The notes: generated by a model from the sequence alone, not told the origin. DNA of 64,000 bases from Lysinibacillus antri (GCF_003977595.1 NZ_RYYR01000015.1:33907-97906), one strand, 5' to 3'; numbered from the stretch's first letter, positions 35,217 to 44,682 are shown. Numbers and translations are program-made.

Positions 35217-35917
35217 CTCTTTGGACCCCTCTCTTTTAACGGAACCTTCATTTGCACTAATGTTCCATTACCTATCGAGGAAAATATGGATAATTTTGCA
35301 CCAATGATGGCTGCGCGCTCTTCCATGCCAGTAATCCCTAGACCTGTACCCATGACTTCCTCCACTGGGTTAAATCCTTTACCAAGGTCTTTAATTTTGA
35401 GATCAATCCTGTCATTTGCTCGGTTTAATTCAACAAATATCTCCCTTACCCCCGCATATTTATAAGCATTGAATATGGCTTCCTGACAAATACGGAAAAT
35501 GACGGTTTCGATTTCATTTGAAAATCTATTACCTGCAATGTTTGATTGAAAATGTATAGTAAGTCCATAATGCTTTTTCACCCATTGGAAGTGTAGTTGG
35601 AGCGCTTCTTTAATACCTACATTGCTTAGATTTGAATCCCTTAATTCGACAGAAAGATTTTTTATTTTGGCTATGGTATTTGTTATATTACGTTCAGCAA
35701 TTTGGAGTCTTTTATTCATTTCCTCTGCATCGTCCATATATTTCAATACTCTAAGTTCCACGAGCAACCCTAATAAATCTTGCGTTACGCTATCATGAAG
35801 AGTTCTTGAAATTCTTTTTCGCTCTTCTTCCTGCACTTGAATAAGTTGTTTCGCTATATCTTTTTTTAGTTGGGCACAAAATAATAAACTACTTGGGACC
35901 TTCTCCGATTTCGTCAA
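35213..35917 (-). CDS. NreB-like histidine kinase lacking a sensor domain
   Basis: 234 residues, soluble. After about 20 residues it goes straight into the HisKA_3 dimerisation helix ([21 protein letters not shown], phospho-His41) and an HATPase domain ([32 protein letters not shown]). Staphylococcal NreB has an N-terminal PAS domain with a four-cysteine [4Fe-4S] oxygen sensor; here that part is absent, and only one cysteine (in LLFCAQ) lies before the His box. The start is TTG about ten bases after AAGGAG. The only PAS domain nearby is on the NarK C-terminus, so signal input may come from that protein. Confidence 0.88.
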   Translation of the reverse strand: MTKSEKVPSSLLFCAQLKKDIAKQLIQVQEEERKRISRTLHDSVTQDLLGLLVELRVLKYMDDAEEMNKRLQIAERNITNTIAKIKNLSVELRDSNLSNVGIKEALQLHFQWVKKHYGLTIHFQSNIAGNRFSNEIETVIFRICQEAIFNAYKYAGVREIFVELNRANDRIDLKIKDLGKGFNPVEEVMGTGLGITGMEERAAIIGAKLSIFSSIGNGTLVQMKVPLKERGPKS

Positions 35918-36040
35918 TTCTCAACATCTCCTTATGATTGTGAATATCCACATTTTTCATGGAGCTTATAGTGAGTTTAGGTCATAAATTCTTCTACTAT
36001 ACCTAAAAAATGAAGCGGAGGGTGTGGGGTTACCTGATTT

Positions 36041-36115
36041 GGGGCGCTTAGCATGGTTTTGTGGGCGCTTGCCTCGGTTTGCGGGCGCTTAGCCACAGTT
36101 TGCTGGCGCTCGCTA
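36041..36115 (-). repeat. 20/21-nt-period array, GGGCGCTTRGC family
   Basis: Four degenerate copies; GGCGCT starts at 36043, 36064, 36084 and 36105 (steps 21, 20, 21). It lies between narI and the kinase start. A lone GGCGCTCGCG also occurs near 34530 between the regulator and narK. Confidence 0.8.
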
Positions 36116-36134
36116 AATTTGTAAGCAAAAATAA

Positions 36135-36180
36135 GAAGGGACCCGCTCCACTCATCGTGACGGATCCGCTTCCTTTTTTA
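36135..36180 (-). terminator. Terminator of narGHJI
   Basis: Imperfect hairpin on the minus strand (AAGGAAGCGGATCC paired with GGGTCCCTTCTT, two bulges), then TTTTT. It overlaps the narI stop. Confidence 0.65.
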
Positions 36181-36867
36181 ACTAACTCGTTCGTTTTTTC
36201 TATACAAAATATAACTTCTTCGAGAGTAATTAAATGGCACACTCCACACATGAACAAGGCGCGTAAATGGCCAAAATGCAAAAATTAAAAACCCTGTTAT
36301 TACATGCAATTGGAATGATAAAGGCACATTTACCATATAGGCTGCATTTGGATTGAGTATGAATAGATTTCGAAACCATACCGAAATGGATGAGCGATAA
36401 TCAAAATCTGGATTCATAGCATTCGTTGCAAACGTTGCGTAAACACCTAAAATGATGATAAATAATAGTAGCCCGTTGACAATCATATCGGATGCAGAGC
36501 TCAGCTTGCGTACAGATTTTATCGAAATTCTTCGGAAAGTTAATATTAGCATTCCGGCAAGTGTGATCATGCCGAATAATCCTCCGATATAGACGGCTCC
36601 GATATGATAAAGATGCTCATTGACACCTAAACTGCTCATCCAAGATGCTGGAATGACGAGACCCACAAAATGTCCTAAGATGACAGGAATAATCCCTAAA
36701 TGGAACAAAATGCTTCCAATCATTAATTGCTTCTTTTCTAAGAATTCACTGGATTTTGCCGTCCAGCTGAAACGGTCATTGCGATATCTAAAAATGTGGC
36801 CTAGGATAAAGATCACGATGCATATATATGGGAAGATAACCCATAAAAATTGGTCCAGCGTATTCAT
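36178..36867 (-). CDS. narI: Respiratory nitrate reductase gamma subunit NarI (cytochrome b)
   Basis: Membrane anchor that oxidises menaquinol and passes electrons to NarH through two b-type haems. 229 residues with five transmembrane helices. Candidate haem histidines are in GSILFHLGIIPVILGHFVG (helix 2) and SFQLHVITGFLIFAFWPFTRLVHVWS (helix 5). The start ATG at 36867 lies within the ATGA overlap with narJ, with GGGAGG seven bases upstream. Last gene of narGHJI; a terminator overlaps the stop. Confidence 0.95.
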   Translation of the reverse strand: MNTLDQFLWVIFPYICIVIFILGHIFRYRNDRFSWTAKSSEFLEKKQLMIGSILFHLGIIPVILGHFVGLVIPASWMSSLGVNEHLYHIGAVYIGGLFGMITLAGMLILTFRRISIKSVRKLSSASDMIVNGLLLFIIILGVYATFATNAMNPDFDYRSSISVWFRNLFILNPNAAYMVNVPLSFQLHVITGFLIFAFWPFTRLVHVWSVPFNYSRRSYILYRKNERVS

Positions 36868-37424
36868 CCAAGTGCCTCCCTTAATAGACATGCTTTAAAC
36901 GTTTCCCTTAACCCCTTCACGAGGGAGAAATAAGGGCTATTTGATTTTTCTAACTCTTGAAGCAAGTGATATGTGCCATCTTCTAATACTCCAAATAAAA
37001 TTAAAAAGCTATCTTCTGCACGAGGGTCGCCTAACCATTCGGCTTCATACATAAATTCACATATTAATGGCAGGAAATCGGATAACTCCTCTTGCGCCAT
37101 TTCTAGACCAAACATTTCATACAACACTTTTAGTTTCGCTAAAATTTGACCACGCTCTTTTGCATCTTTGAATTTAAAATACGTCATGAAAAGTGTGGCA
37201 TTTTCATTAAAATCAAATGTTTCAACGTAAAGCTCCTGAAGTTCCTGAAGTTTCTTTTGTTTCATTTCCTTCATATATTTTGATACATAGTTGTACGCAG
37301 GGTCATTTGGCGAAAAGAACTCATCCACCTCTTGATAATAAGTAGCGTCCTCTGGATAACTTAATTGTTTTGCAAAATATCCAAATGATGGCTTGAAGTC
37401 ATACAGTCTACCTAAATCAATCAC
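36864..37424 (-). CDS. narJ: Nitrate reductase chaperone NarJ
   Basis: Assembly factor (TorD/NarJ family) that binds NarG and assists molybdenum-cofactor insertion; not part of the final enzyme. 186 residues, all-helical and acidic, with the family segments LYVETFDFNENATLFMTYF and DFLPLICEFM. The start is GTG at 37424, seven bases after GGAGGG inside narH; it overlaps the narH stop by eight bases and the narI start by four, so the operon is tightly coupled. Confidence 0.93.
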   Translation of the reverse strand: MIDLGRLYDFKPSFGYFAKQLSYPEDATYYQEVDEFFSPNDPAYNYVSKYMKEMKQKKLQELQELYVETFDFNENATLFMTYFKFKDAKERGQILAKLKVLYEMFGLEMAQEELSDFLPLICEFMYEAEWLGDPRAEDSFLILFGVLEDGTYHLLQELEKSNSPYFSLVKGLRETFKACLLREALG

Positions 37425-39273
37425 GCCAGATCCCTCCATAGAAGTTTTCTTCATAAATTTGTTTACCTGTTTTCTTAATCATTTCTTTTAAATTCGGTAT
37501 TTTTAAAGTTGGGGCTGTTTTTGTACTTGGTTTGGAATCACCACATCCACAACCGTCTCCACAACCTGAACTCGCGGCCATTGTACTATTTGGCATTGCA
37601 AACATTGGAGCCGTATTTGTACTTTCTGGTGAAATACTGCATCCACAGCCATCCCCGCAACCTGAGCTAGCAGTCGTAGTATCAGTCGGCATTGCAAACA
37701 TTGGAGCTGTATTTGTGCTTTCTGGTGAGATACTACATCCACAGCCATCCCCGCAACCTGAGCTAAAGTTCATTTGCGTATTATTGATTGGGCTACTATT
37801 TTCCGATCCAACATAGCTCACGTTATTACCCATTTCAAAACCGGCAATTCCTTGTGCATGATAAGGGTCTACATACTGTTCGCGATGGGATTTCGGGATA
37901 ACATAACGATCGTCATATTTTGCAATCGAAAGTAGGCGATACATTTGCTTCATTTGATGTGCGGATAAACCAACGCGCTCTAAACGTTTTTCATCAAATT
38001 CTTTATTGGATGAAACAGCTCGCATATACAAACGCATCATCGCCATTTTTTGAAGTGCTTCTTTCACAGGTTGTACATCTCCTGCCGTTAACAAGTTTGC
38101 TAAATATTCCATTGGTACACGCATTTCATCGATTGCAGGGAAGATTAAATCAGGATTGTTAATCGAATCTTTCCCTTCAAAGTAATTCATAATTGGACTT
38201 AATGGTGGAACATACCACACCATTGGCAACGTTCGATATTCTGGATGAAGAGGGAATGCTAATTTATATTCAATGGCTAGCTTATAGACAGGCGATTTTT
38301 GCGCGCCTTCAATCCACTCTTCTGGTATCCCATCTTTTCGAGCTTGTTCGATTACTTCTGGATCATTTGGGTCTAAGAAAAGATCACAATGCGCTTGGTA
38401 TAGCCCCTTTTCATCCTCTGTCGATGCTGCTTCTAAAACGCGGTCTGCATCGTATAATAATACCCCTAAATAACGAAGACGCCCTACACACGTTTCACTA
38501 CAAATGGTCGGTGTCCCGGATTCAATACGTGGATAACAAAATGTACATTTTTCCGCTTTGTTTGTTTTCCAGTTAAAGTAAACTTTTTTGTAAGGGCACC
38601 CCGTTGTACAATAGCGCCAGCCACGGCATGCTTCTTGGTCAACAAGCACGATTCCATCTTCATCTCGTTTGTACATCGCACCCGATGGACACGAAGCGAC
38701 ACATCCCGGATTTAAGCAATGCTCGCAAATTCTAGGAAGGTAGACCATAAACGCTTGTTCAAAGTTAAATTTAATTTCTTCCTCTATCTTTTTAAGGTTT
38801 GGATCTTGCGGTGCGATTTCCGTACCACCCGCTAAATCATCATCCCAGTTTGGACCCCATTGTAAGTCCATAGGGTCGCCTGTCACCACTGATTTCGGCC
38901 GCGCAACCGGAGAGTGATTTACTTCAGATGTTAAAGTTAAATTTTCATAATCATATGTCCATGGCTCATAAAAGTCCTTGATCTCTGGCATATCTGGATT
39001 ATAGAAAATCTTACCAAGGGAGATTTTACTTAATTTTGTCCCGGACTTTAATTCCAGCTTCCCTTTTCTAAGCTCCCAGCCACCTTTATAAATATCTTGG
39101 TCTTCCCATTTTTTAGGGTAGCCAATACCTGGTTTCGTTTCGACGTTATTAAACCACATATATTCAGCACCAGGGCGATTGGTCCAGGCAGTCTTACATG
39201 TAATACTACATGTATGACACCCGATACATTTATCCAAATTCATGACCATTGCGACTTGTGCTTTAATCTTCAT
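37417..39273 (-). CDS. narH: Nitrate reductase beta subunit NarH with cysteine-rich C-terminal repeats
   Basis: Iron-sulfur electron-transfer subunit. Residues 1 to about 490 are normal NarH, with cluster motifs CIGCHTCSITCK, CEHCLNPGCVASCPSG, CRGWRYCTTGCPYKK and CTFCYPR...TICSETCVG; Trp in the third motif is the residue expected for a [3Fe-4S] cluster. At 618 residues it is about 110-130 longer than usual. The surplus is a C-terminal region with three tandem units of 32 residues (504-535, 536-567, 568 to about 594) built on SSGCGDGCGC...TAPMFAMP, nine cysteines in CX3CXC form, at 96-bp DNA periodicity. It ends EENFYGGIWRD. GGAGG is nine bases before the ATG, which overlaps narG by 11 bases. 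Confidence 0.95.
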   Translation of the reverse strand: MKIKAQVAMVMNLDKCIGCHTCSITCKTAWTNRPGAEYMWFNNVETKPGIGYPKKWEDQDIYKGGWELRKGKLELKSGTKLSKISLGKIFYNPDMPEIKDFYEPWTYDYENLTLTSEVNHSPVARPKSVVTGDPMDLQWGPNWDDDLAGGTEIAPQDPNLKKIEEEIKFNFEQAFMVYLPRICEHCLNPGCVASCPSGAMYKRDEDGIVLVDQEACRGWRYCTTGCPYKKVYFNWKTNKAEKCTFCYPRIESGTPTICSETCVGRLRYLGVLLYDADRVLEAASTEDEKGLYQAHCDLFLDPNDPEVIEQARKDGIPEEWIEGAQKSPVYKLAIEYKLAFPLHPEYRTLPMVWYVPPLSPIMNYFEGKDSINNPDLIFPAIDEMRVPMEYLANLLTAGDVQPVKEALQKMAMMRLYMRAVSSNKEFDEKRLERVGLSAHQMKQMYRLLSIAKYDDRYVIPKSHREQYVDPYHAQGIAGFEMGNNVSYVGSENSSPINNTQMNFSSGCGDGCGCSISPESTNTAPMFAMPTDTTTASSGCGDGCGCSISPESTNTAPMFAMPNSTMAASSGCGDGCGCGDSKPSTKTAPTLKIPNLKEMIKKTGKQIYEENFYGGIWRD

Positions 39274-42200
39274 GCCATTTAACCTCCTTCATTTTTCGTA
39301 CGGCTACATATTCATCACGGTTACTTCCTATTGGTCCATAATAGTTAAACCCATAACTTAATTGCGCATAGCCGCCAACCATATGAGTTGGTTTAACATG
39401 AATTCTTGTTGGCGCATTATGGCTTCCTCCACGAAGATCGGTAATTTGCGATCCTGGAACGTTGATATGTTTATCTTGTGCATGATACATAAACATTGTC
39501 CCTTTTGGCATACGATGACTGACTACGGCTCTTGCTGTCACGACACCGTTTCGGTTAAATACCTCGACCCAATCGTTATCTTTTATCCCTTGTGAATCCG
39601 CATCTTCATTGTGAATCCATACTGTTGGACCGCCTCTAAAGAGGGTTAGCATAATTAAATTGTCTTGGTAGGTTGTATGAATATTCCACTTACCATGAGG
39701 CGTTAAATAACGTAATATTAGTGCGTCTTTTCCGCCAACAACCTCCTTATCACCTTCCCCGAAGACCATTGGCGGTAGAGTAGGTTTGTAGACAGGCAAT
39801 ACCTCACCTAATTGGTTAAATAATTCATGGTCAATATAAAAATGTTGTCGCCCCGTCAATGTTCGAAACGGCACTTCGCGTTTAATATTAATGGTAAATG
39901 GCGAGTATTTATGACCTGATTTATCCGAACTCGTAAAGACAGGCGTCGGAATAACTTCGCGCGGCTGCACCGTAATATTTTGGAACGTAATTCTTTCTGC
40001 AGCTCGTTCCGCCGATATATCTTTCAATGGGACACCTGTAATATTTTCAGCCGTTTCAAATGCTTTTTGCGATACTTTCCCATTTGTTGCACTGGAAAGA
40101 TGAAGGACTGCATTAATTGCTTCTCTTGCAGTAAATAGAATCGGTAGGCCATTTTTTATCGTTTCATCATAATGCGTACCATTAATTTTCTTGATGTCTT
40201 CGTATTCTTCACCTACAGAATAGCTAATTCCATGAGCACCAATCTTTGCATTTTCAAGCAATGGACCAAGTGTAATAAATTTGTCGTAAACTTTTGTGTA
40301 GTCCCTTTCAACAACTGTGATGTTCGGCATTGTTTTCCCTATGATTGGTTCTACTTCGCCTTTACGCCAATCTTTAATTAGTCCTAAAGGTTGCGTCATT
40401 TCTCCCTTTGAATCATGGGCTAAAGGTGTCACGACAACATCTTTATAAACGCCAGGCAAATATTTCTCTGCCATTTTAGAGAATGTCTCTGCGATGGAAC
40501 GGAACGCATCCCAGTCTGAACGAGATTCCCATAGTGGGTCGACTGCTGGATTAAATGGATTAATAAATGGATGCATATCCGTTGAAGAAATATCCGTTTT
40601 TTCGTACCAAGTAGCAGCTGGTAGGACGATATCTGAGTATAAAGGCGTTGTTGTCATTCGGAAATCCATATTGACTAATAAATCTAATTTCCCTTCTACA
40701 TCTTCTTCACGCCAGTTTACTTCTTTTGGTCGATAAGTTTCACTCGCTTTTGCAAGAACGCCACTACTCGCCCCTAACAAATGCTTCATAAAGAACTCTT
40801 GCCCTTTTGCAGAACTTGAAATTAAGTTGGAGCGCCAAACAAATAATGTTTTTGGAGAGTTTTCGGGCGCATCGGGATCTTCAATTGCCCATTTCACTTT
40901 CCCTGAAACAATTTGATCGTAAGCAGTTTTTACAATCTCTTCATTTGTTGCATTTTCATTTGATGCTACATCATCGGCAAAGGATAAACTATTTTTATTA
41001 AATTGTGGATATGACGGTAACCATCCTAACCGCGCTGCTAGTACGTTATAATCAGCAGGGTGGTCATAGCGAAGTTCACCTGCAAGTGAAGATTTTAATG
41101 ATCTCGTATCCACTTCATCGTATCTCCATTGATTGGTATGGAAGTAATAGAAGGATGTTGTATTTTGCTGACGAATTGCTCCTTGCCAATCTTTTGCAAA
41201 GGCTACCGTTCCCCATCCTTCAATTGGTCGTACTTTTTCCTGCCCAACATAATGGGCCCAGCCACCACCGTTCACACCTTGACAACCAGTAAGGATAACT
41301 AAATTTAAAATTGCGCGGTAAATCGTGTCACTATTAAAGTAATGGTTGATTCCTGCACCCATAATGATCATGGAACGGCCATTTGTATCGATGGCATTTT
41401 GTGCAAATTCTCGCGCTATTTGAACGACAATGGATTGTTTTACACCTGTTACTTTTTCTTGCCAAGCTGGTGTATAGATGGAAGATTCATCATCATATCC
41501 TTTTGCATTAAATTCGCTGTCAATGCGTTTGACACCATATTGACTAAGCATTAGGTCATAAACTGTTGCCACTAATCTTGTTGTACCATCTGCTAATTGA
41601 ATTTTCATTGCAGGGATATGGCGGCTAAATTGGCCATTTCCAGCTGGATCGAAATAAGGGAAAACAATTTCTTCCCATGTCGCGTTATAATCGGCAACCG
41701 AAAGAGCCGGAGTAATTTTTGTACCATCTTCTTGTTCTAATTTTAAGTTCCATTTCTTTTCATCTTCCCAACGTTGCCCCATCGTCCCATTTGGAATGAC
41801 CATCGTCTTTGAAGTTTCATCCATTAGGACTGGTTTCCACTCTGCATTTTCAGTTTGCTGTCCTAAGTCACTCGCACGTAAAAATCGGCCACTTTTATAT
41901 TTTCCTTCGTGTTCATCTAAAAGAACTATGAAAGGTAAATCTGTGAATTGCTTTGCATAATTCATAAACATTTGCTCTTGTCGTTCCACATAAAATTCAT
42001 TTAAGATGACGTGGGTCATGGCTTGGGCTAATGCTGCGTCACTTCCGGGATGAGGCGCTAACCAGTTATCCGCAAATTTCACACTTTCTGCATAGTCTGG
42101 CGCAACAGATACAACCTTTGTTCCTTTATAGCGAACCTCCGTCATAAAGTGCGCGTCAGGTGTACGAGTCATTGGTACGTTTGAGCCCCACATCATTAAG

Positions 42201-42943
42201 TAACCAGCGTTAAACCAATCTGCCGATACTGGTACATCTGTTTGCTCTCCCCAAATTTGAGGTGAAGCAGGTGGTAAATCCGCATACCAATCATAGAAAC
42301 TTAACATCTCGCCACCTAAAAGCGTAATAAAACGAGACCCCGCTGCATAACTCATCATCGACATTGCTGGAATAGGGGTTTGTCCTGCAATACGGTCTGG
42401 ACCAAATTTCTTAATGGTATATATAAGTTGTGCACTAATTAGCTTCAGCGCATCTTGGTAACTTACGCGAACAAATCCTCCACGACCACGAGCGCTTTTA
42501 TAGCTTTTTGCTTTTTCTGGATCTTCTATAATACTTGCCCACGCATCAATTGGGCTTTCATGTTCTTGTAAGGCTGCTTGCCATAATTTCCATAGCTTCC
42601 CACGCATATACGGATATTTAATACGAAGTGGGCTATATTCATACCATGAGAACGTCGCACCACGCGGGCATCCTCGAGGTTCAAAATCTGGCATATCTGG
42701 ACCGCAAGATGGATAATCGGTTTGCTGATTTTCCCATGTGATAATGCCGTTTTTCACAAATACTTGCCAACTACAAGAACCTGTACAGTTTACGCCATGG
42801 GTTGTACGAACGACCTTATCATGAGACCATCTTTGGCGGTACATATTTTCCCATTCTCTACTCTTTTCTTCGAGAACAGACCAATTTCCGGAATATTTCT
42901 CGACTGGTTTAAAATATTTCAATCCCATTTTCTTTCGTGCCAT
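39263..42943 (-). CDS. narG: Respiratory nitrate reductase alpha subunit NarG
   Basis: Catalytic molybdenum (bis-MGD) subunit reducing nitrate to nitrite on the cytoplasmic face. 1226 residues, the normal length. Near the N-terminus THGVNCTGSCSW supplies the His and Cys ligands of the FS0 [4Fe-4S] cluster, continuing to PSCGPDMPDFEPRGCPRGA; SFYDWYADLPPASPQIWGEQTDVP holds the Asp molybdenum ligand. No twin-arginine signal, as expected for this cytoplasmic type. The start ATG at 42943 is preceded by AAAGGTGAG; the frame is open to 42979. First gene of narGHJI; an operator-like TTAGGGAA-N21-TTCCCTAA lies about 100 bp upstream. Confidence 0.97.
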   Translation of the reverse strand: MARKKMGLKYFKPVEKYSGNWSVLEEKSREWENMYRQRWSHDKVVRTTHGVNCTGSCSWQVFVKNGIITWENQQTDYPSCGPDMPDFEPRGCPRGATFSWYEYSPLRIKYPYMRGKLWKLWQAALQEHESPIDAWASIIEDPEKAKSYKSARGRGGFVRVSYQDALKLISAQLIYTIKKFGPDRIAGQTPIPAMSMMSYAAGSRFITLLGGEMLSFYDWYADLPPASPQIWGEQTDVPVSADWFNAGYLMMWGSNVPMTRTPDAHFMTEVRYKGTKVVSVAPDYAESVKFADNWLAPHPGSDAALAQAMTHVILNEFYVERQEQMFMNYAKQFTDLPFIVLLDEHEGKYKSGRFLRASDLGQQTENAEWKPVLMDETSKTMVIPNGTMGQRWEDEKKWNLKLEQEDGTKITPALSVADYNATWEEIVFPYFDPAGNGQFSRHIPAMKIQLADGTTRLVATVYDLMLSQYGVKRIDSEFNAKGYDDESSIYTPAWQEKVTGVKQSIVVQIAREFAQNAIDTNGRSMIIMGAGINHYFNSDTIYRAILNLVILTGCQGVNGGGWAHYVGQEKVRPIEGWGTVAFAKDWQGAIRQQNTTSFYYFHTNQWRYDEVDTRSLKSSLAGELRYDHPADYNVLAARLGWLPSYPQFNKNSLSFADDVASNENATNEEIVKTAYDQIVSGKVKWAIEDPDAPENSPKTLFVWRSNLISSSAKGQEFFMKHLLGASSGVLAKASETYRPKEVNWREEDVEGKLDLLVNMDFRMTTTPLYSDIVLPAATWYEKTDISSTDMHPFINPFNPAVDPLWESRSDWDAFRSIAETFSKMAEKYLPGVYKDVVVTPLAHDSKGEMTQPLGLIKDWRKGEVEPIIGKTMPNITVVERDYTKVYDKFITLGPLLENAKIGAHGISYSVGEEYEDIKKINGTHYDETIKNGLPILFTAREAINAVLHLSSATNGKVSQKAFETAENITGVPLKDISAERAAERITFQNITVQPREVIPTPVFTSSDKSGHKYSPFTINIKREVPFRTLTGRQHFYIDHELFNQLGEVLPVYKPTLPPMVFGEGDKEVVGGKDALILRYLTPHGKWNIHTTYQDNLIMLTLFRGGPTVWIHNEDADSQGIKDNDWVEVFNRNGVVTARAVVSHRMPKGTMFMYHAQDKHINVPGSQITDLRGGSHNAPTRIHVKPTHMVGGYAQLSYGFNYYGPIGSNRDEYVAVRKMKEVKWHED

Positions 42944-43045
42944 AATCAGTCTCACCTTTCTTTTCGAATGAATTAGCATGTACGGGAATCAATAACTAAC
43001 TTCATCTCATTCCCCCATTATTAGAGAATTTTAGAAAAGCTAACA

Positions 43046-43082
43046 TTAGGGAAAGTCCTATACTCGCTTGAAATTTCCCTAA
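43046..43082 (-). promoter_or_regulatory. Putative response-regulator operator upstream of narG
   Basis: TTAGGGAA (43046-43053) and TTCCCTAA (43075-43082) with exactly 21 bases between, the same as upstream of narK. It lies about 103 bp before the narG ATG, just upstream of a weak promoter-like region, fitting an activator site. Confidence 0.7.
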
Positions 43083-43091
43083 AAGAAAAAA

Positions 43092-43130
43092 GGGGACGTC
43101 CAGAAAGTGTAGTGCTTTCTGGACATCCCC
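43092..43130. repeat. Dispersed hairpin repeat, copy 2
   Basis: GGGGACGTCCAGAAAG/CTTTCTGGACATCCCC with the loop TGTAGTG, near-identical to 4877-4909. It lies between the DUF2252 gene stop and the narG leader and probably terminates the former. Confidence 0.75.
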
Positions 43131-43142
43131 ATTACAATTTCA

Positions 43143-44477
43143 TTAAAATATCTCGCTTCGAACCCATTCACAAAATAGATCAAAGTCATGGTTCACTTGT
43201 TCCTTATATGTCATCGCTGCAAATGTTAATTGTTCTTTAAACGCGTCAAAATCATTTCCTATGGCTAGTAATATTTCCTCTTCACTTTCATGTTCGAATA
43301 ATTCATGTTCTGTATCTACATCGGCACGGGAATGAATTTTTGCTGTTACTTTCCCCATTATTTCAACCGTTGCATCGAAATCTTCCGGCGTTAAAATTTG
43401 CGTCGCTTTTACTTTCTTTTTATATGGTGATCGTTCTCGAACATAAAATTCACGTCCATCAATAGTTAAGTACCCTAAATAAGGATCTTCTAAATGGTGC
43501 ATCGCTTTTTGGGTAGCTACTACGCGCATTCCTTGATGTTCATACTTAGCCCAAAATTCATCACGATAAGGTAAGAAATAGGCAGGAACTGGCGTACGTA
43601 CTTCTTTCACTTCTAACACTAAATCATCTACCCCATGTGCATCCTTTTCACCCTCGATTAAAAGGTAATAACGATCTAACCCGATTGAGGCCGTACCTGT
43701 ACCGTGTTTTCTCGCAATATCTTTAATAGTATAATAGGAAATTTCCTTTTTATCTTCGTGATCAAGGGAATTAAAATAGGCTTGTGTCAAAGACTCTAGC
43801 AATGTGCGTTCCTCAATACTTACTGGTTCAATCTCTTCTGACCAACTAAACACTCGTTTATTTTCTTCATTAATATGTGTAATGTCATTTAGTAGATGGT
43901 CTCTTTGACGTTTCGCTAGTTTTTTCAGCACCTTTTTAACCGGCCCTTTTGTGTTGCTAGCTGTGAAGGTTAACGTGAGAGGATTATCTTTCCCTTTTTT
44001 AAATCGCTTTAATTGTTTATAGTAAGCCGTTAAATAGGTTTCAATTCTGTTCTTTTGTTGGACATCAGAAAACCCTTGCGCTTCAGCGTACAACGCAATA
44101 CTTACCGACATACGCAAGACATCATATAAATAGGAGCCGATGTAGCCTTCATCGAAATCATTCACGTCGTACACAATTTCACCTTGTTCATTTTGAAAGG
44201 CACCAAAATTGTCCATATGCAGGTCGCCCTGGATCCATGTTGGTTTACTCTCTTCTGTATGGAAAGAAAAAGGGATTTTTGTCATATCATAATAGAATAA
44301 GTAAGCACTCCCTCTAAAAAATCGGAATGGACTTTCCATCATCTTCGTGTACTTCATTTTTCTTTTGTTGCAATCAAGATTCATACATTGTTCATCAAAT
44401 TCGTTCAATATAGTTTCAAGAATATGTTTTCGCAATACATTTCGAGTGTCTTTTACACGGTTTAATAATGCTTCCAT
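43143..44477 (-). CDS. DUF2252 family protein (kinase-like fold)
   Basis: 444 residues. It carries the DUF2252 motifs FRFFRGSAYLFYYDM, WIQGDLHMDNFGAF and YDVNDFDEGYIGSYLYDVLR, which resemble the catalytic GDLHxxN and DFD elements of aminoglycoside-phosphotransferase-like kinases, and a late REFYVRERSPYKKKV. An ATP-dependent phosphotransfer role is plausible, but no substrate is known for the family. GGGAGAGG precedes the ATG. Single gene; no functional tie to the nar operon is evident. Confidence 0.88.
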   Translation of the reverse strand: MEALLNRVKDTRNVLRKHILETILNEFDEQCMNLDCNKRKMKYTKMMESPFRFFRGSAYLFYYDMTKIPFSFHTEESKPTWIQGDLHMDNFGAFQNEQGEIVYDVNDFDEGYIGSYLYDVLRMSVSIALYAEAQGFSDVQQKNRIETYLTAYYKQLKRFKKGKDNPLTLTFTASNTKGPVKKVLKKLAKRQRDHLLNDITHINEENKRVFSWSEEIEPVSIEERTLLESLTQAYFNSLDHEDKKEISYYTIKDIARKHGTGTASIGLDRYYLLIEGEKDAHGVDDLVLEVKEVRTPVPAYFLPYRDEFWAKYEHQGMRVVATQKAMHHLEDPYLGYLTIDGREFYVRERSPYKKKVKATQILTPEDFDATVEIMGKVTAKIHSRADVDTEHELFEHESEEEILLAIGNDFDAFKEQLTFAAMTYKEQVNHDFDLFCEWVRSEIF

Positions 44478-44606
44478 TTATATCCTCTCCCTTTTTACAT
44501 CGATTAAAGTCAATGCGTGTTCCTTACATTATACTCCTTGGGAATAAAAAAAATATGAATCTATTAAAAAATGTTACATACTGGAATTTTTGCGATACAT
44601 TGAACT

Positions 44607-44635
44607 TTGCAACTCTATTTATTGAATAGTAGAAT
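44607..44635 (+). promoter_or_regulatory. Promoter of the zinc-ribbon protease gene
   Basis: TTGCAA (44607-44612), 17-nt spacer, TAGAAT (44630-44635), about 48 bp before the ATG. Confidence 0.5.
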
Positions 44636-44682
44636 AGAGGTACGAATATAATTCAAAATACCTAAAAGTTTGGAGGCCAAAC

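Noticed and set aside
36048..36281. 77-residue minus-strand ORF at the end of narI
   Set aside because: It runs through the narI 3' end, its terminator and the 20/21-nt repeat array in another frame, and has no ribosome binding site.
37503..37816. ORFs in other frames across the NarH repeats (both strands)
   Set aside because: Long frames arise because the 96-bp unit is a multiple of three, so stops are avoided in every frame; the NarH frame is the only one joined to a known domain.
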